A stretch of 5,949 nucleotides of DNA, taken from the NCBI GenBank assembly GCA_030052355.1, contig JASIGS010000423.1, positions 1 to 5,949 of the forward strand, written 5' to 3'. This DNA is from Streptosporangiaceae bacterium. Lineage in GTDB: Bacteria > Actinomycetota > Actinomycetes > Streptosporangiales > Streptosporangiaceae. The notes beneath the pieces are model-generated. The model ran no database searches and had not been told where the DNA came from. It was given only the letters and a program-made list of their open reading frames with translations. A program made the position numbers and the translations under genes. This document shows, piece after piece, positions 4,521 through 5,949 of the stretch (positions are counted from its first letter, which is position 1; each line of letters opens with the position of its first letter).

Positions 4521-5949
4521 TCACTCGTCCCCGCGCAGCGAAGCGAGCAAACCCGGCAGGTCGTCTGGGCGTATCAGCACGTCACGCGCCTTGGAGCCCT
4601 CACTCGGGCCGACGACGCCCCGGCTTTCCAGCAGGTCCATCAGCCTCCCGGCCTTGGCGAACCCGACCCGGAGCTTGCGCTGGAGCATCGACGTGGAGCC
4701 GAACTGCGTGCCCACGACAAGCTCGGCGGCCTGCAGCAGCAGGTCGAGGTCGTCCCCGATGTCGGCGTCGACCTCGCGCTGCTTCCCCTCCGGCGCGACC
4801 ACGTCGTCGCGGTACGTGGGCTCGGCCTGCTTCTTGCAGTGCGCGACGACCTGCCGGATCTCCTTCTCGTCGACGTAGGCGTTCTGCAGCCGGATCGGCT
4901 TGCTCGTGCCCATCGGCAGGAACAGCGCGTCGCCTTGCCCGACCAGCTTCTCCGCCCCGGGCTGGTCGAGGATGACCCGGCTGTCGGTCAGGCTGGACGT
5001 CGCGAAGGCGAGCCTGGACGGGACGTTCGCCTTGATCAGCCCGGTCACGACGTCGACGCTCGGCCGCTGCGTGGCGAGCACCAGGTGGATCCCGGCGGCG
5101 CGGGCGAGCTGGGTGATCCTGACCACCGAGTCCTCGACGTCCCTCGGTGCCACGACCATCAGGTCGGCGAGCTCGTCCACGATCACCAGCAGGTACGGAT
5201 AGGGCACGTAGACGCGCTCCGAGCCCGGGGGCGCCGAGAGCCTGCCAGCCCGGACCGCCTTGTTGAAGTCGTCAACGTGCCGGAAGCCCGACGCCGCCAG
5301 GTCGTCGTAGCGTCGTTCCATCTCCCCGACGACCCACTGCAGCGCGTCGGATGCCCTCTTCGGGTCGGTGATGATCTGCGTGATGAGATGCGGAATGCCG
5401 CCGTACGCGGCCAGCTCGACCCGCTTGGGATCGATCAGTACCATCCGGACCTCGTCCGGCGTCGCGCGCAGCAAGATCGAGGTAATCAAGCCGTTGATCG
5501 ACGTGCTCTTGCCCGATCCGGTGGCTCCGGCTATCAGCATGTGAGGCATCTTCGCGAGGTTCGCGATGACGGTCCGGCCCTCGACGTCCTTGCCGAGGCC
5601 GACGACCATCGGGTGGTGGTCGGCCACGGCCACCGGGGACCTGAGCACGTCACCCAGGCTGACGATCTCCCTGTCGGCGTTCGGAATCTCGACCCCGATG
5701 GCCGACTTGCCGGGTATCGGTGACAGGATCCGCACGTCCGCGCTCTTCACCGCGTAGGCGATGTTCTTCGACAGCTGGGTAACACGCTCCACCTTGACCG
5801 CTGGCGCCAGCTCGATCTCGTACCTGGTCACCGTCGGCCCTCTGGTGAAGCCCGTGACCTGGGCATCCACCTCGAACTGGTCGAGCACCGCGGACAGCGC
5901 CTCGACCACGGTGTCGTTCGCCCTCGTGCGGGCCCTGGGCGCGGAGCCG
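4521..5949 (-). CDS. ftsK: DNA translocase FtsK, C-terminal motor and gamma domains (5' end outside window)
   Basis: The reading frame is open to the window edge, giving 475 visible residues and a TGA at 4521-4523. The GTG codon at 5907-5909 is not the start, since conserved FtsK sequence continues upstream of it (ARTRAND preceding [12 protein letters not shown]). FtsK is a membrane-anchored hexameric ATPase that pumps DNA at the septum and activates XerCD recombination at dif. Visible parts in order are: the alpha domain (about 14-110; [35 protein letters not shown]); the RecA-like beta motor with Walker A GATGSGKS (5505-5528, residues 141-148) and Walker [12 protein letters not shown] (about 254-264); and a C-terminal gamma winged-helix domain (about 405-465; [32 protein letters not shown]) that reads KOPS/SRS-type polar sequences. 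No key motif is missing. The N-terminal membrane segments and linker lie outside the window. It is the first minus-strand gene seen; the gap after it contains a hairpin. Confidence 0.97.
   Translation of the reverse strand, partial: GSAPRARTRANDTVVEALSAVLDQFEVDAQVTGFTRGPTVTRYEIELAPAVKVERVTQLSKNIAYAVKSADVRILSPIPGKSAIGVEIPNADREIVSLGDVLRSPVAVADHHPMVVGLGKDVEGRTVIANLAKMPHMLIAGATGSGKSTSINGLITSILLRATPDEVRMVLIDPKRVELAAYGGIPHLITQIITDPKRASDALQWVVGEMERRYDDLAASGFRHVDDFNKAVRAGRLSAPPGSERVYVPYPYLLVIVDELADLMVVAPRDVEDSVVRITQLARAAGIHLVLATQRPSVDVVTGLIKANVPSRLAFATSSLTDSRVILDQPGAEKLVGQGDALFLPMGTSKPIRLQNAYVDEKEIRQVVAHCKKQAEPTYRDDVVAPEGKQREVDADIGDDLDLLLQAAELVVGTQFGSTSMLQRKLRVGFAKAGRLMDLLESRGVVGPSEGSKARDVLIRPDDLPGLLASLRGDE

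Noticed and set aside
4839..5723. A 294-codon plus-strand frame opposite ftsK, and a 260-codon one opposite rimO (2557-3339)
   Set aside because: Both are rich in Arg, Asp, Val, Gly and His in the pattern expected from the complement of conserved GC-rich genes, and FtsK and RimO are unmistakable on the other strand.
5907..5909. GTG as the start of ftsK
   Set aside because: The frame stays open upstream to the window edge and the residues before it resemble FtsK, so the gene is simply cut by the window.
1..5949. CRISPR array, tRNA, insertion sequence, attachment site or prophage gene
   Set aside because: No spaced direct repeats, cloverleaf, transposase motifs or terminal inverted repeats were seen; the region reads as core chromosome.

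Overview
The window is a high-GC actinomycete chromosome segment. The evidence is G/C-ending codons throughout, GTG starts on three of the genes whose start is visible, overlapping genes, and a gene order (ftsK, membrane HTH/DUF4115 protein, rimO, cinA, clgR-type regulator) typical of the recA-proximal core region in Streptomyces and relatives. The genus cannot be named from this sequence. I see no CRISPR array, tRNA, rRNA, insertion sequence or phage gene, and I found no convincing undescribed multi-gene system. The interest lies in small departures from the usual layout and in several non-coding structures.

Left part, plus strand (1-794). The window opens in the last 76 codons of a family 3 glycoside hydrolase (NagZ-like), followed by a clear terminator hairpin (257-279). 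Next is an Rrf2-family repressor gene (start 330). Its start codon is embedded in a run of alternating GCAT/ATGC palindromes just downstream of a -10-like box, which suggests a leaderless or autoregulated promoter.

Right part, minus strand, transcribed from right to left (5949 to 897). The order is the 3' two-thirds or so of ftsK (DNA translocase, 5' end outside the window), a 215-base gap with a hairpin and a possible promoter, a rodZ-like gene (cytoplasmic HTH, one membrane helix, extracytoplasmic DUF4115), an 81-base gap with two palindromes, rimO (ribosomal protein S12 methylthiotransferase), then cinA/pncC (NMN amidohydrolase domain), which overlaps rimO by a GTGA. Last comes clgR (XRE-type activator of protease genes) after a 110-base spacer with a good palindrome. 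clgR and the Rrf2 gene converge on a 102-base spacer with a bulged hairpin. No stretch over 300 bases lacks a gene.

Taken together, the minus-strand cluster mixes chromosome segregation (FtsK), envelope or cell shape (RodZ-like), ribosome modification (RimO), NAD salvage (CinA/PncC) and proteostasis control (ClgR). Two features differ from relatives as I recall them: pgsA (phosphatidylglycerophosphate synthase), often next to cinA or clgR, is absent here, and the ClgR homologue carries a long Pro/Ala/Arg-rich tail ending in Val-Pro-Val rather than a dialanine end.
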